DNA of 64,000 nt, taken from positions 4,278,001-4,342,000 of the forward strand of contig OZ244981.1 in NCBI GenBank assembly GCA_965223085.1. Direction: 5' to 3'. The stretch is from CBDCVO01 sp965223085 (GTDB taxonomy: Bacteria > Pseudomonadota > Gammaproteobacteria > Ga0077536). The position numbers and the translations under genes are program-made. Positions 17,337-25,747 of this stretch are shown piece by piece. Positions within the stretch are counted from its first letter, which is position 1. Each line of letters starts with the position of its first letter. The notes under the pieces are model-generated. The model saw only the letters and a list, made by a program, of their open reading frames with translations, was not told the DNA's origin and searched no databases.

Positions 17337-18516
17337 AGTCGCTGCAAATATCCTCTATCCTAGGCGTGCCGAGCAAAGCCATATCGCGGACGATTTCGCG
17401 GTGCAGCTGCGCCAGTGCGGCGGCAACACCGCGTTCTCCACCCGCACCCAGCGGATACAAATAGGCTCGCCCTATCATGCAGGCCCGTGCCCCACGGGCA
17501 AGCGCCTTTATGACATCGGTGCCGCGCCGCACACCACCATCGAGGATCACCTCGGCACGGCCGTCGACCGCAGCGACGATTTCGGGCAGCACGGCGAGCG
17601 GTGACGGTACGTGGTCGAGCTGCCGTCCCCCGTGGGTAGAGACAATCACCGCGTGTGCACCGATCTCCACGGCGCGTTTTGCGTCAGCCGCGGTGAGGAT
17701 CCCCTTCACCGCAAACGGTCCACCCCATTCTTGCACCATCGCTGCGGCATCGTCCCATGTCACGCTGCAATCGAACTGTTTGCCAATATACTCGGCGAGG
17801 GTGACAACGTCTTTGTTGCGATCTGGTTCCACACGGTGCACGACGTTGGCTAGCACGAAAGGATCGGAGCTGAAGTTGCATAAGGACCAAAGCGGATGCA
17901 AAGCAAAATCAAGCCAGCTCTTGGTGGTAAATTTTGGTGGGATAGTCATGCCGGTGCGCAAGTCGCGCTCGCGGTTGCCGGGCAGCGGTAAATCGATAGT
18001 CAATACTAGCGCATGGTATTGCGCGGCCCGACAGCGTTCGATGAATTCGGTGACCAACCCCCGATCTTTGAACACATAAATCTGGAACCACTTCGGGCCG
18101 GCGCAAACCGCCGCGACGTCCTCGATAGAATAAGTACTCACAGTCGACAGCGAGTAGATCGTATTCGCCGCACTCGCCGCACGCGCGACGGCCAACTCGC
18201 CCGCATAGTGAAACAGCCGCGACATGCCGGTCGGCGCGAGCACCACGGGAAAATCGATGGCTTGGCCCATCACCGTAGTTCCCGCATCGACCGCGCTGAC
18301 ATCCACTAAGTATCGCGGGTATAATTCCAACTCGTCAAAATCACGCTCACTACGACGTAAAGTGACTTCGTCATCGGCCGCGCCGTCCAAATAATGAAAC
18401 ATCGGTGCGGGCAATCGTCGCTGCGCCGCACGACGAAAATCTGCACTATTGTGACAGCGACGGGTGATGTAGTCTGAGACGAACTGATCCGCGCTTTGGA
18501 TCCAGGACCAAGCCAT
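17311..18516 (-). CDS. FMN-dependent L-2-hydroxyacid dehydrogenase/oxidase (LldD family)
   Basis: 401 residues in the TIM-barrel family of lactate dehydrogenase, glycolate oxidase and mandelate dehydrogenase. The FMN/substrate motifs are YLDGAADDE near residue 42, VLAPTGMSRL, WFQIYVFKDR and, at 292-301, VSTHGGRQLD with the catalytic His295 and Arg298. The usual Asn before that His is Thr here. The C-terminal phosphate-binding segment LDGGVRRGTDVIKALARGARACMIGR is intact. It oxidises an L-2-hydroxyacid to a 2-oxoacid, giving electrons to O2 or the respiratory chain. With the D-specific FAD enzyme three genes away it may serve two stereoisomers (inference). Confidence 0.9.
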   Translation of the reverse strand: MAWSWIQSADQFVSDYITRRCHNSADFRRAAQRRLPAPMFHYLDGAADDEVTLRRSERDFDELELYPRYLVDVSAVDAGTTVMGQAIDFPVVLAPTGMSRLFHYAGELAVARAASAANTIYSLSTVSTYSIEDVAAVCAGPKWFQIYVFKDRGLVTEFIERCRAAQYHALVLTIDLPLPGNRERDLRTGMTIPPKFTTKSWLDFALHPLWSLCNFSSDPFVLANVVHRVEPDRNKDVVTLAEYIGKQFDCSVTWDDAAAMVQEWGGPFAVKGILTAADAKRAVEIGAHAVIVSTHGGRQLDHVPSPLAVLPEIVAAVDGRAEVILDGGVRRGTDVIKALARGARACMIGRAYLYPLGAGGERGVAAALAQLHREIVRDMALLGTPRIEDICSDYVRSRTRI

Positions 18517-18597
18517 GTAAACGATAGTCGATGATTTTTTTTACGATAACAGATAAGCCGCCACGAAAGCGACTAGCGCAGAACTTGAGGCCGGCGG

Positions 18598-20388
18598 CTA
18601 CATGGCGTCCGCTTCGAGCCCCATCACGACCTCACAGCCATCGATAATCGTCGTTTTCAATGCCAACGTCTGCGGCATGACTTGACTGGCAAAAAACGCC
18701 GCGACGGCGAGTTTGTTCGGGTAGAAAGGATCGTCGTCGCCCGCGCTGATATGCTCGACGCACACGCGTGCGGCACGCGCAAACTGCCAGCCCCCCGCGG
18801 TGATCCCCCAGAGCTTGAGGTAATTGACCGCGGCCGCGGCACTATTGCGTGGATCTTGCTCATCGGCGGATAAAACCCACGCCAGGGCTTCTTCCACTTG
18901 GTCACAACTCTGTGCAAGCGCGCTGCGAAGGCGTGCTACGCGCCGATCGTCGACATCCTCTAACGCCGCACAATCTGCCCGCATAGCGTGCAATAACTCG
19001 CGCGCGGCGGTACCGCCATCGCGTTGGGTTTTACGCCCCACGAAATCATTAGCTTGAATCCCGGTAGTGCCTTCATAAATCGTCGTAATACGCGCATCAC
19101 GAAAATACTGTGCGGCGCCGGTCTCTTCGATAAACCCCATGCCACCGTGAACTTGAACCCCCATCGATGTCATCGTTTGGCCCGTTTCTGTGCACCAAGC
19201 TTTAACGATCGGGGTGAGTAGATCCGCGCGACGCGCGTAGTAGGCGCGGAGGTCCGCATCCACTTCGTGCGCACTACGATCGAAAGCGGCTGCACAGACA
19301 TACGCCACCGCCCGCATGGCCTCTGTTTGGGCGCGCATCATCATGAGCATGCGACGCACGTCAGGATGTTCGATGATAGCTACCGGGACGTCCGTGGTCA
19401 CACCCGGCGGGCGTCCTTGGACCCGTTCGCGCGCGAAATTTAGCGCTTTCTGGTACGCCGCTTCGGCGAGCGCGAGACCCTCGAGCCCGACCGCGTGACG
19501 GGCAGCATTCATCATCGTAAACATATAAGCGAGGCCACGGTGTTGCTCACCGACGAGATACCCGATTGCGCCGCCATGCTCGCCGTAGGTCATAACCGCC
19601 GTCGGGCTCCCGTGTATGCCCAGTTTATGTTCTATCGACGTACAACGCAGATCGTTGCGCTCACCCAGCGAGCCGTCGTCGTTTACCAAGAACTTGGGCA
19701 CGATGAACAAAGAGATGCCGCGCGTGCCGGCAGGCGCATCGGGAGTACGTGCCAGGACGAGATGAATAATGTTGTCGGTGAGATCATGCTCCCCATAAGT
19801 GATAAAAATCTTTTGGCCACTGATGCGGTAGTGATCGCCCTCGGGCAACGCTTTTGTCCGCACCGTGCCGAGATCGGATCCCGCCTGCGGTTCGGTCAAA
19901 TTCATCGTCCCGGTCCACTCACCGGACACCATGCGTTTGAGGTAATGCGCTTTTTGCGCGGCACTGCCGTGATGTTCAACGGCGTGTCCTGCACCGCGCG
20001 TCAACATCGGACCGATCGCAAAGGAAAGATTCGCGGCATTCCACATTTCTTCGACCGCCGCCGCGACGAGCTGCGGCAAACCCTGGCCGCCATGTTCAGG
20101 CGCGCATGCTAAACCGACCCAACCACCCTCAACGAATAGGCGATAGGCTTCTTGCCAACCAGGCGGGGTATGCACAACATCGTTCTCTAGACGACATGCA
20201 TTTTGATCACCGACTACGTTTAGGGGCGCTAACACTTCCGCAGCAAACCGAGCTGCCTCGTTCAAGACGGCGTCGAGGAGATCCGCCTGGCAATCTTCGA
20301 AACCCGGCAAAATGTTGATGTCATCGAGGCTGCCCAGAACCTCGATGCCGAATTTCATATCTCGTAACGGGGCGACATATTCGCTCAT
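18598..20388 (-). CDS. Acyl-CoA dehydrogenase, DmdC-like (3-methylmercaptopropionyl-CoA dehydrogenase group)
   Basis: 596 residues, matching the long acyl-CoA dehydrogenases with an extra C-terminal helical domain. The opening YVAPLRDMKF, the LTEPQAGSDLGTVRT FAD loop, GQKIFITYGEHD, and the base Glu439 in TTIYEGTTGIQANDF are all present. This architecture is that of DmdC, which dehydrogenates 3-methylmercaptopropionyl-CoA in DMSP degradation, but many close relatives act on other acyl-CoAs, so the specific assignment is weak. No DmdB ligase or DmdD hydratase is adjacent. An enoyl-CoA hydratase-family gene lies at 46.4-47.2 kb. The gene is separated from the cyclase by 228 bases without features. 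Confidence 0.85.
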   Translation of the reverse strand: MSEYVAPLRDMKFGIEVLGSLDDINILPGFEDCQADLLDAVLNEAARFAAEVLAPLNVVGDQNACRLENDVVHTPPGWQEAYRLFVEGGWVGLACAPEHGGQGLPQLVAAAVEEMWNAANLSFAIGPMLTRGAGHAVEHHGSAAQKAHYLKRMVSGEWTGTMNLTEPQAGSDLGTVRTKALPEGDHYRISGQKIFITYGEHDLTDNIIHLVLARTPDAPAGTRGISLFIVPKFLVNDDGSLGERNDLRCTSIEHKLGIHGSPTAVMTYGEHGGAIGYLVGEQHRGLAYMFTMMNAARHAVGLEGLALAEAAYQKALNFARERVQGRPPGVTTDVPVAIIEHPDVRRMLMMMRAQTEAMRAVAYVCAAAFDRSAHEVDADLRAYYARRADLLTPIVKAWCTETGQTMTSMGVQVHGGMGFIEETGAAQYFRDARITTIYEGTTGIQANDFVGRKTQRDGGTAARELLHAMRADCAALEDVDDRRVARLRSALAQSCDQVEEALAWVLSADEQDPRNSAAAAVNYLKLWGITAGGWQFARAARVCVEHISAGDDDPFYPNKLAVAAFFASQVMPQTLALKTTIIDGCEVVMGLEADAM

Positions 20389-20616
20389 CGTGCACTACTC
20401 CAAATATCGCTTCTGACACCGTGCCGCAACGAGTACACCCGCATCGCCGCCACCTCGGGGTCGTCGACTAGAATATCAAACAGCGGCTAGTCTAGCGGCA
20501 GGGGGATAAACGGTCGCCAGCCTTGGCGTTCAGTCCAACTGCGCTGCGCTGCCTCGGACTTGCTGGCTGAAATAGTGTGTCGCGGACGGTTATTGGATCT
20601 AACAGATCAACTGACC

Positions 20617-22680
20617 CTAGGCGGGGCCGAGCGCGGCAAGCGCTCCCAGATCGATGGATCCCGCCGCAATGAGCTGCTCTTGCCGCGTCGCAATACCACG
20701 TTGCAAACGCGCGTAACTCGACAATGCCCACAGCGGAAAGTAGCGGCTATAGCCATGATAGCGTAGGTAAAAGACACGCGGGAAACCCGTGCCGGTGTAT
20801 GCGGCCTCGTCCCATTCGCCAGCCTCGTTTTGGGTTCTAAGGAGGTAGTCCACACCACGTTTTACGGCGCGTGAGTCGCCTTCGCCGACGGCCATAAGGC
20901 CGAGCAAAGCCCACGCTGTTTGCGACGCAGTGCTTGCTCCAACCCCGGCGAGCCTCGGCTCATCGTAAGTATTGCAGCTCTCGCCCCACCCGCCGTCTTC
21001 ATTTTGAACGCGTTTTAGCCAGGCGATCGCGCGCAGCACGTAGGGTTCAGCGAGGTCCTCGCCGAGCACGCCCAAAGCGGCTAGCACACTCCAAGTACCG
21101 TAAATATAATTTACGCCCCAGCGACCGTACCACGCACCGTTATCTCTTTGGTCGCGCCGCAGAAATTCGAGCGCGCGGCGGATCGGTGGAAAGCTGCGAT
21201 CGTAGCCGAGCATCGCCAGCATCTCGATGCAGCGCGCGGTCAGATCTGCCGTACCGGGATCAACCAACGCACCGTGATCGGCAAACGGGATATTGTTTAA
21301 ATACTCGTAATTATTTCCGATATCGAACGCCCCCCAGCTGCCGTCTTTGTTTTGCATGCCAAGGATCCAGTTAACGGCCTGATTAATACGCTTAACTTTA
21401 TGCTCCTGCTCGTGACCTCCGGCGCGCAACAAGGCCATCAATACCATGCCGGTATCGTCGACATCGGGATATTTATCGTTCTCGTACTGGAACGCCCAAC
21501 CGCCCGGCACGAGGCCCGGCGCTTGATCGCACCAGTCACCGGGGACAAATATTTGTTGATCAAATAACCATTCGACCGCACGTCGCACCTCTGGATGGGT
21601 CATCGTCGCGCCCGATTCAGTCAAAGCATTCAAACACAAGCACGTATCCCACACCGGCCCGACGCAGGGTTGACAGTACGTTTCTTCCTCGTTTTCTAAC
21701 ACCAGATCCTCTATCGCAGCGAGCGTACGCCGCAAATCACTGTCGTGCGGTTTAGCGCCCAACAATTTCAACGCCATCGCGGTATTCGCAATCGCCGGGA
21801 AAATAGCGCCTATGCCACCTTTTCCTTGGGCGTGCGCGCGCATCCATTTTTCAGCGCGACGCACCGCTTGCGCACGCATGAATCGCGGCATTATCGGGTC
21901 GATCGTTTTCAATATTCGGTCGATGAGCAGAAATGCATTGGCAATGGGTTTGCCTCGCTTGAAGTGATCGAGGTGCTTCAAGTGTTCGGGATCAGTGCAA
22001 AACAGTTCGCCTATGCCCCGTTCCGCTGGTATTTTGCGCACTGGTCGATGCGCAAAAATAATTAACAGCGGAACAATCACGCAGCGGGACCAATAGGAAA
22101 CCTTGCTCAGGTTAAAAAACCACCATTTAGGCAGAAACATGATTTCCAGCGGCATCGCTGGCACCGTGCGCCACGGCAGTTGGCCAAAAATGGCTAAGGT
22201 GATGCGCGTAAAAACATTAACGCTTTCCGCGCCACCGTTCTCTAACACCCATTGCCGCGCCCGTGTCATATGCGGCGCTTGCGGATCGTCGCCCGCGAGT
22301 TTTAGCGCAAAATAGGTCTTTACGGTGGCACTCATGTCGCCCGCTCCACCGCAATACAGCGCCCAACTGCCGTTATCTTGTTGCCGCGCACGAAGATAGT
22401 TTGCGATCCGAGCCTCGCGTTCGGCATCGACAGTTCCCATAAAGTAGTGCAGAAATAGATATTCAGCAGGGATGGTCGTATCCGCCTCTAAATCAAAACG
22501 CCAGTGTCCATCCTCTGCTTGGCGCGACAGCAATGCTTGCGTGGCGCGTGCTAGTGCGGTTTCAACGGGGTTGCTGACCGGCTCGAGATAGTGAATGGTC
22601 GGCTGGCGAAGTACATCAATGTCGAGTTCTTCACCTGCGCCGACAGATGTCTGCGCGACAATTTGATTTCGTTCGTTCAT
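20617..22680 (-). CDS. shc: Squalene-hopene cyclase
   Basis: 687-residue terpene cyclase that converts squalene to hopene for hopanoid membrane lipids. The catalytic DXDD motif is DVDD at 406-409 within YPDVDDTGMV. Several QW repeats are visible (RQAEDGHWRF, RQQDNGSWAL, MQNKDGSWGAF, RRDQRDNGAWYGRWG, RVQNEDGGWGE), and the GTGFPRVFYLRYHGY segment near the C-terminus is conserved. It is a monotopic inner-membrane protein by family. No hpn genes are adjacent on either side, so hopanoid genes are not clustered here. Confidence 0.95.
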   Translation of the reverse strand: MNERNQIVAQTSVGAGEELDIDVLRQPTIHYLEPVSNPVETALARATQALLSRQAEDGHWRFDLEADTTIPAEYLFLHYFMGTVDAEREARIANYLRARQQDNGSWALYCGGAGDMSATVKTYFALKLAGDDPQAPHMTRARQWVLENGGAESVNVFTRITLAIFGQLPWRTVPAMPLEIMFLPKWWFFNLSKVSYWSRCVIVPLLIIFAHRPVRKIPAERGIGELFCTDPEHLKHLDHFKRGKPIANAFLLIDRILKTIDPIMPRFMRAQAVRRAEKWMRAHAQGKGGIGAIFPAIANTAMALKLLGAKPHDSDLRRTLAAIEDLVLENEEETYCQPCVGPVWDTCLCLNALTESGATMTHPEVRRAVEWLFDQQIFVPGDWCDQAPGLVPGGWAFQYENDKYPDVDDTGMVLMALLRAGGHEQEHKVKRINQAVNWILGMQNKDGSWGAFDIGNNYEYLNNIPFADHGALVDPGTADLTARCIEMLAMLGYDRSFPPIRRALEFLRRDQRDNGAWYGRWGVNYIYGTWSVLAALGVLGEDLAEPYVLRAIAWLKRVQNEDGGWGESCNTYDEPRLAGVGASTASQTAWALLGLMAVGEGDSRAVKRGVDYLLRTQNEAGEWDEAAYTGTGFPRVFYLRYHGYSRYFPLWALSSYARLQRGIATRQEQLIAAGSIDLGALAALGPA

Positions 22681-23343
22681 TCTTCTGCGTGTACTCTCAA
22701 ACTTCTTGTTTAAGTGCTGCTCGGTTCGCGCGCTATCGCGTTCTACGCACGCCCGTCGCCTACGAGTTATAAGAACCGGTTATGTGCCAATAATTCCGCG
22801 GTAAACGAACCCGGCCCCCCGATATCCGAGTTCTGCGCGCCGTCGATCGCCCCCACGTCCACCCTTGCTATCATGGCGGCAGGCACGCTGGAAACGCAGT
22901 ATACCGGTAGCGAGTTCTGCATCGGTAACGGCGCCGGGCGGAAGACAACTTTGATTCAAGCGCTCACTAATCAAGTTGACAAAACGCAACAACATTCTAT
23001 GCGAGAGCACCAGAAATGCAAGCGACCAGGCCAATCTTACGACAGATAAATCTTGGTTGTTGGATAATCACAACACTCTGTGGCTCTCGACGGCTGGCGA
23101 TTGCCGCTGTTTACGACCGCAGCCTCGCTTGCTATCCGCGCCCGTCACCCCCATCGCCCGGTCATCGCACCAGGTGCGCACAGCGTTTGTGGCCGTAGTT
23201 TTGAGGTAACGCGCATTTTTTTATTACCTAACGGTAATGTAGCCGTGATCCAAATGGGATCGCACTGGTTCACTATCGCGACCCTAACGCAATATCCGCG
23301 CTAAGCTCGCCACGTTTTCAGCGCGAACGCGTTATCATGGCGC
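22681..23343. other. Intergenic region between shc and the MFS transporter
   Basis: About 660 bases between divergent genes. Several short frames exist in both strands but none shows domain-like composition or a good ribosome binding site. One degenerate copy of the dispersed half-palindrome (GCAATATCCGCGCTA) is at 23289-23303. It probably holds promoters for both flanking genes, though I cannot point to a convincing -35/-10 pair. Confidence 0.4.
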
Positions 23344-24600
23344 GTGTTGAAAAATTCGCGTCCGAATTCGGACCAAGTAGCACGCGCCCGCACACCAAAC
23401 GCTAGCGACGAGCCACGCCGCGTCGGTCTTGCAGTCACGGCCATGACAGCGGTGCAGACGATCGTTACGGTGGCATCGCTGGTTGTGTCAATCGCCGCAC
23501 CGGAGATCGCGCGCGACCTCGGTATTAGTGCCGAGTGGATCGGTATCTATGCATCCTTGACCTTCATTGGTGCCATGCTGGGCGCACTCATGGCCGGTGG
23601 CTTTGTCCTCCGCTTTGGTGCGGTACGCTTCACGCAAATATTGACTGTGATCTGCGCGCTAGGCTTGCTTTTCTGCTTGGGCCCGCATTGGTTATTTCTG
23701 GCCGCTTCAGGTCTCGTCTGCGGCCTCGGTTACGGTCCCGCAACACCTGCAAGTAGTCACGTTCTAACGCGACACACACCCGCGCATGCGTTGTCATTCG
23801 TGTTGTCCATCAAGCAGACCGGGGTGCCGCTCGGCGGCTTGCTGGCGGGTCTCGTCATACCCCTGCTGATACTGCATTTCGGCTGGCGTGGATCGCTGTA
23901 TGTGGTAGTCGCCATTCTCATCGTCACCGCGATCGCCTTGCAAAGCTGCCGGTCTACGTTCGATATCGACCCTCGTGCCGATACGCCACTAATTCGCGGT
24001 AATGTGCGCGCACCACTGCAACTCGTGCTCGGTCGCTCGGCGCTGCGGCGTCTGGCCCTCGCCGCGTTCTTTTTTTCAGCCACCCAGCAAAGCTACATCT
24101 ATTATTTAGTGACTTATCTCGAAACGGATCTCGGGTGGACAAATCAACACGCCGGGATGGCCCTCTCCGCGCTCGGCGCGGGCGCAGTAATCGGGCGTAT
24201 TTTGTGGGGCATTGTAGCGGATCGGCTCGTCGGGCGGAGCCACAGCATTCTCGCATTTCTCGCGCTCTGCAGCGCTATCGCGAGTACCGTTACCGCGTAC
24301 TTTGGCACGCGTTGGCCGCTGTGGGCGATTTTCTCGATCTGCGCGCTGTTCGGTGCAACTGGCGCGGGCTGGAACGGTGTTTATCTTGCAGAGATCAGCC
24401 GCAGGGTCGGCCCACAGGAAGTCTCCTACGCGACGGGAGGCGGCCTTTCCCTGGCTTATCTCGGCGTCGTCATCATGCCGCCGGTATTTGCTTTATTGTT
24501 GACCGTAAACGGCGATTACACCCTACCCTACCTGAGTCTCGCCGTGGCGATGTACGCCGTGTTCGCACTCCTGCTACGCGCATCATCGACGCCTCCCTAG
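23344..24600 (+). CDS. Major facilitator superfamily transporter
   Basis: 418 residues with about twelve hydrophobic helices in two halves and the loop 2-3 region MAGGFVLRFGAVRFTQ in place of the canonical GxLaDRxGRR. The second half has GRILWGIVADRLVGRSHS, the matching cytoplasmic loop motif. It starts at GTG 23344 after a leader with only weak ribosome-binding potential. The first 25 or so residues are polar and may be partly untranslated. It resembles predicted cyanate/nitrate or organic-acid type MFS permeases, but no substrate can be assigned. Confidence 0.85.
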   Translation: MLKNSRPNSDQVARARTPNASDEPRRVGLAVTAMTAVQTIVTVASLVVSIAAPEIARDLGISAEWIGIYASLTFIGAMLGALMAGGFVLRFGAVRFTQILTVICALGLLFCLGPHWLFLAASGLVCGLGYGPATPASSHVLTRHTPAHALSFVLSIKQTGVPLGGLLAGLVIPLLILHFGWRGSLYVVVAILIVTAIALQSCRSTFDIDPRADTPLIRGNVRAPLQLVLGRSALRRLALAAFFFSATQQSYIYYLVTYLETDLGWTNQHAGMALSALGAGAVIGRILWGIVADRLVGRSHSILAFLALCSAIASTVTAYFGTRWPLWAIFSICALFGATGAGWNGVYLAEISRRVGPQEVSYATGGGLSLAYLGVVIMPPVFALLLTVNGDYTLPYLSLAVAMYAVFALLLRASSTPP

Positions 24601-24730
24601 GGTATCCCGAGGCAACGCACCGGCAGCTGATTTACTCACCACTAGTAGTAACGATACTAGCTCGCCAATCTCGACGACCCGAAGTAAGTACGGGTAGCCG
24701 ATGCCTCATCATCGTAGGCAACGGCATCGT

Positions 24731-24817
24731 TGGTGCCCGGAGCCGGAGTCGAACCGGCACGGAGTTACCTCCGAGGGATTTTAAGTCCCTTGCGTCTACC
24801 AATTCCGCCACCCGGGC
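24731..24817 (-). tRNA. tRNA-Leu (anticodon TAA)
   Basis: 87 nt on the minus strand starting GCCCGGG, with a TAA anticodon in the GACTTAAAATC loop, a long variable arm, the GGTTCGACTCC T-arm and an encoded CCA. It is the last of the Gly-Cys-Leu series downstream of pgsA. Confidence 0.95.
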
Positions 24818-24852
24818 ATCGGGGACGACGTTTGCCATCATAAAATAAAATT

Positions 24853-24926
24853 TGGAGGCTGGGGTCGGAATCGAACCGGCGTAGACGGCTTTGCAGGCCG
24901 CTGCATAACCACTCTGCCACCCAGCC
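24853..24926 (-). tRNA. tRNA-Cys (anticodon GCA)
   Basis: 74 nt on the minus strand, GGCTGGG acceptor, GCA anticodon within CCTGCAAAG, T-arm GGTTCGATTCC and encoded CCA. It lies 35 bases before tRNA-Leu. Confidence 0.95.
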
Positions 24927-24983
24927 TTGCGCCACCACATCCGATGACGGTTATCTAATCGCTGCACAGCGATCCAGGCACTA

Positions 24984-25008
24984 AATAAAAACCCCGAGTT
25001 GCTCGGGG
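24984..25008 (-). terminator. Rho-independent terminator between tRNA-Gly and tRNA-Cys
   Basis: On the minus strand CCCCGAG pairs with CTCGGGG around a three-base loop (24992-24998 with 25002-25008) and is followed by a T-rich run (A run at 24984-24991 on the plus strand, interrupted once). It should end the transcript carrying tRNA-Gly before tRNA-Cys and tRNA-Leu. Confidence 0.75.
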
Positions 25009-25022
25009 CCGCAGTGCTGATT

Positions 25023-25098
<76 letters not shown>

Positions 25099-25190
25099 TG
25101 CGCTATCGCAAGCTAGTCATTCTAGTCGGGCCTTGCAAGCTGTCAAGGACGGGCCCCAGCAAGACAAAAAAGCAAACGCGAATATTGCTT

Positions 25191-25742
25191 CTAGTCGCTC
25201 GTTAATTCCGGCCATGCAGCGCGTAAATAGGAACCCATCGACCACAGGGTCAGGGCGGTGGCGACGTAAAGGCACAACATGCCGAAGCTGTGCAAAGAAA
25301 TTCCGGTGCCAGCTTGCGCCAATATCAACAAAACGATGGCGGTCATTTGACAAGCCGTTTTCGCTTTTCCAATCCATGACACAGCGACGTGGTTCCGCAT
25401 GCCGAGCTCAGCCATCCATTCACGCAGCGCTGAGATCGCGATTTCACGACCAACAATAACGGCCACCGGAAGGGCCATGATCACCGTCGGTTCGCGTTGC
25501 AAAAGCACGATCAAAACAACCGCAACCATTATCTTATCTGCGACGGGATCGAGAAACGCGCCCAATTTCGAGACCTGCCCTAGACGTCGCGCGAGATATC
25601 CGTCTAACCAATCAGTCACCGCGGCGGCGACAAACACCAGCGCTGCAAGGTAGGTGGTCAACGGCGCGGGCAAATAAAACAAAGCCACGAAAATGGGAAT
25701 CAGCGCCAGCCGCAATAGCGTCAATGTATTTGGAATATTCAC
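25191..25742 (-). CDS. pgsA: CDP-diacylglycerol--glycerol-3-phosphate 3-phosphatidyltransferase
   Basis: 183 residues, an integral inner-membrane CDP-alcohol phosphatidyltransferase that makes phosphatidylglycerol phosphate. The catalytic signature D-G-x2-A-R-x8-G-x3-D-x3-D reads DGYLARRLGQVSKLGAFLD followed by PVAD. Several hydrophobic helices follow. The gene begins five bases after the uvrC stop and is followed by tRNA-Gly, the same order as in enteric bacteria, which supports the assignment. Confidence 0.95.
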   Translation of the reverse strand: MNIPNTLTLLRLALIPIFVALFYLPAPLTTYLAALVFVAAAVTDWLDGYLARRLGQVSKLGAFLDPVADKIMVAVVLIVLLQREPTVIMALPVAVIVGREIAISALREWMAELGMRNHVAVSWIGKAKTACQMTAIVLLILAQAGTGISLHSFGMLCLYVATALTLWSMGSYLRAAWPELTSD

Positions 25743-25747
25743 CTGAT

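Noticed and set aside
22780..23034. 84-codon minus-strand frame upstream of shc
   Set aside because: Composition is Arg-rich without any recognisable pattern; more likely noise.
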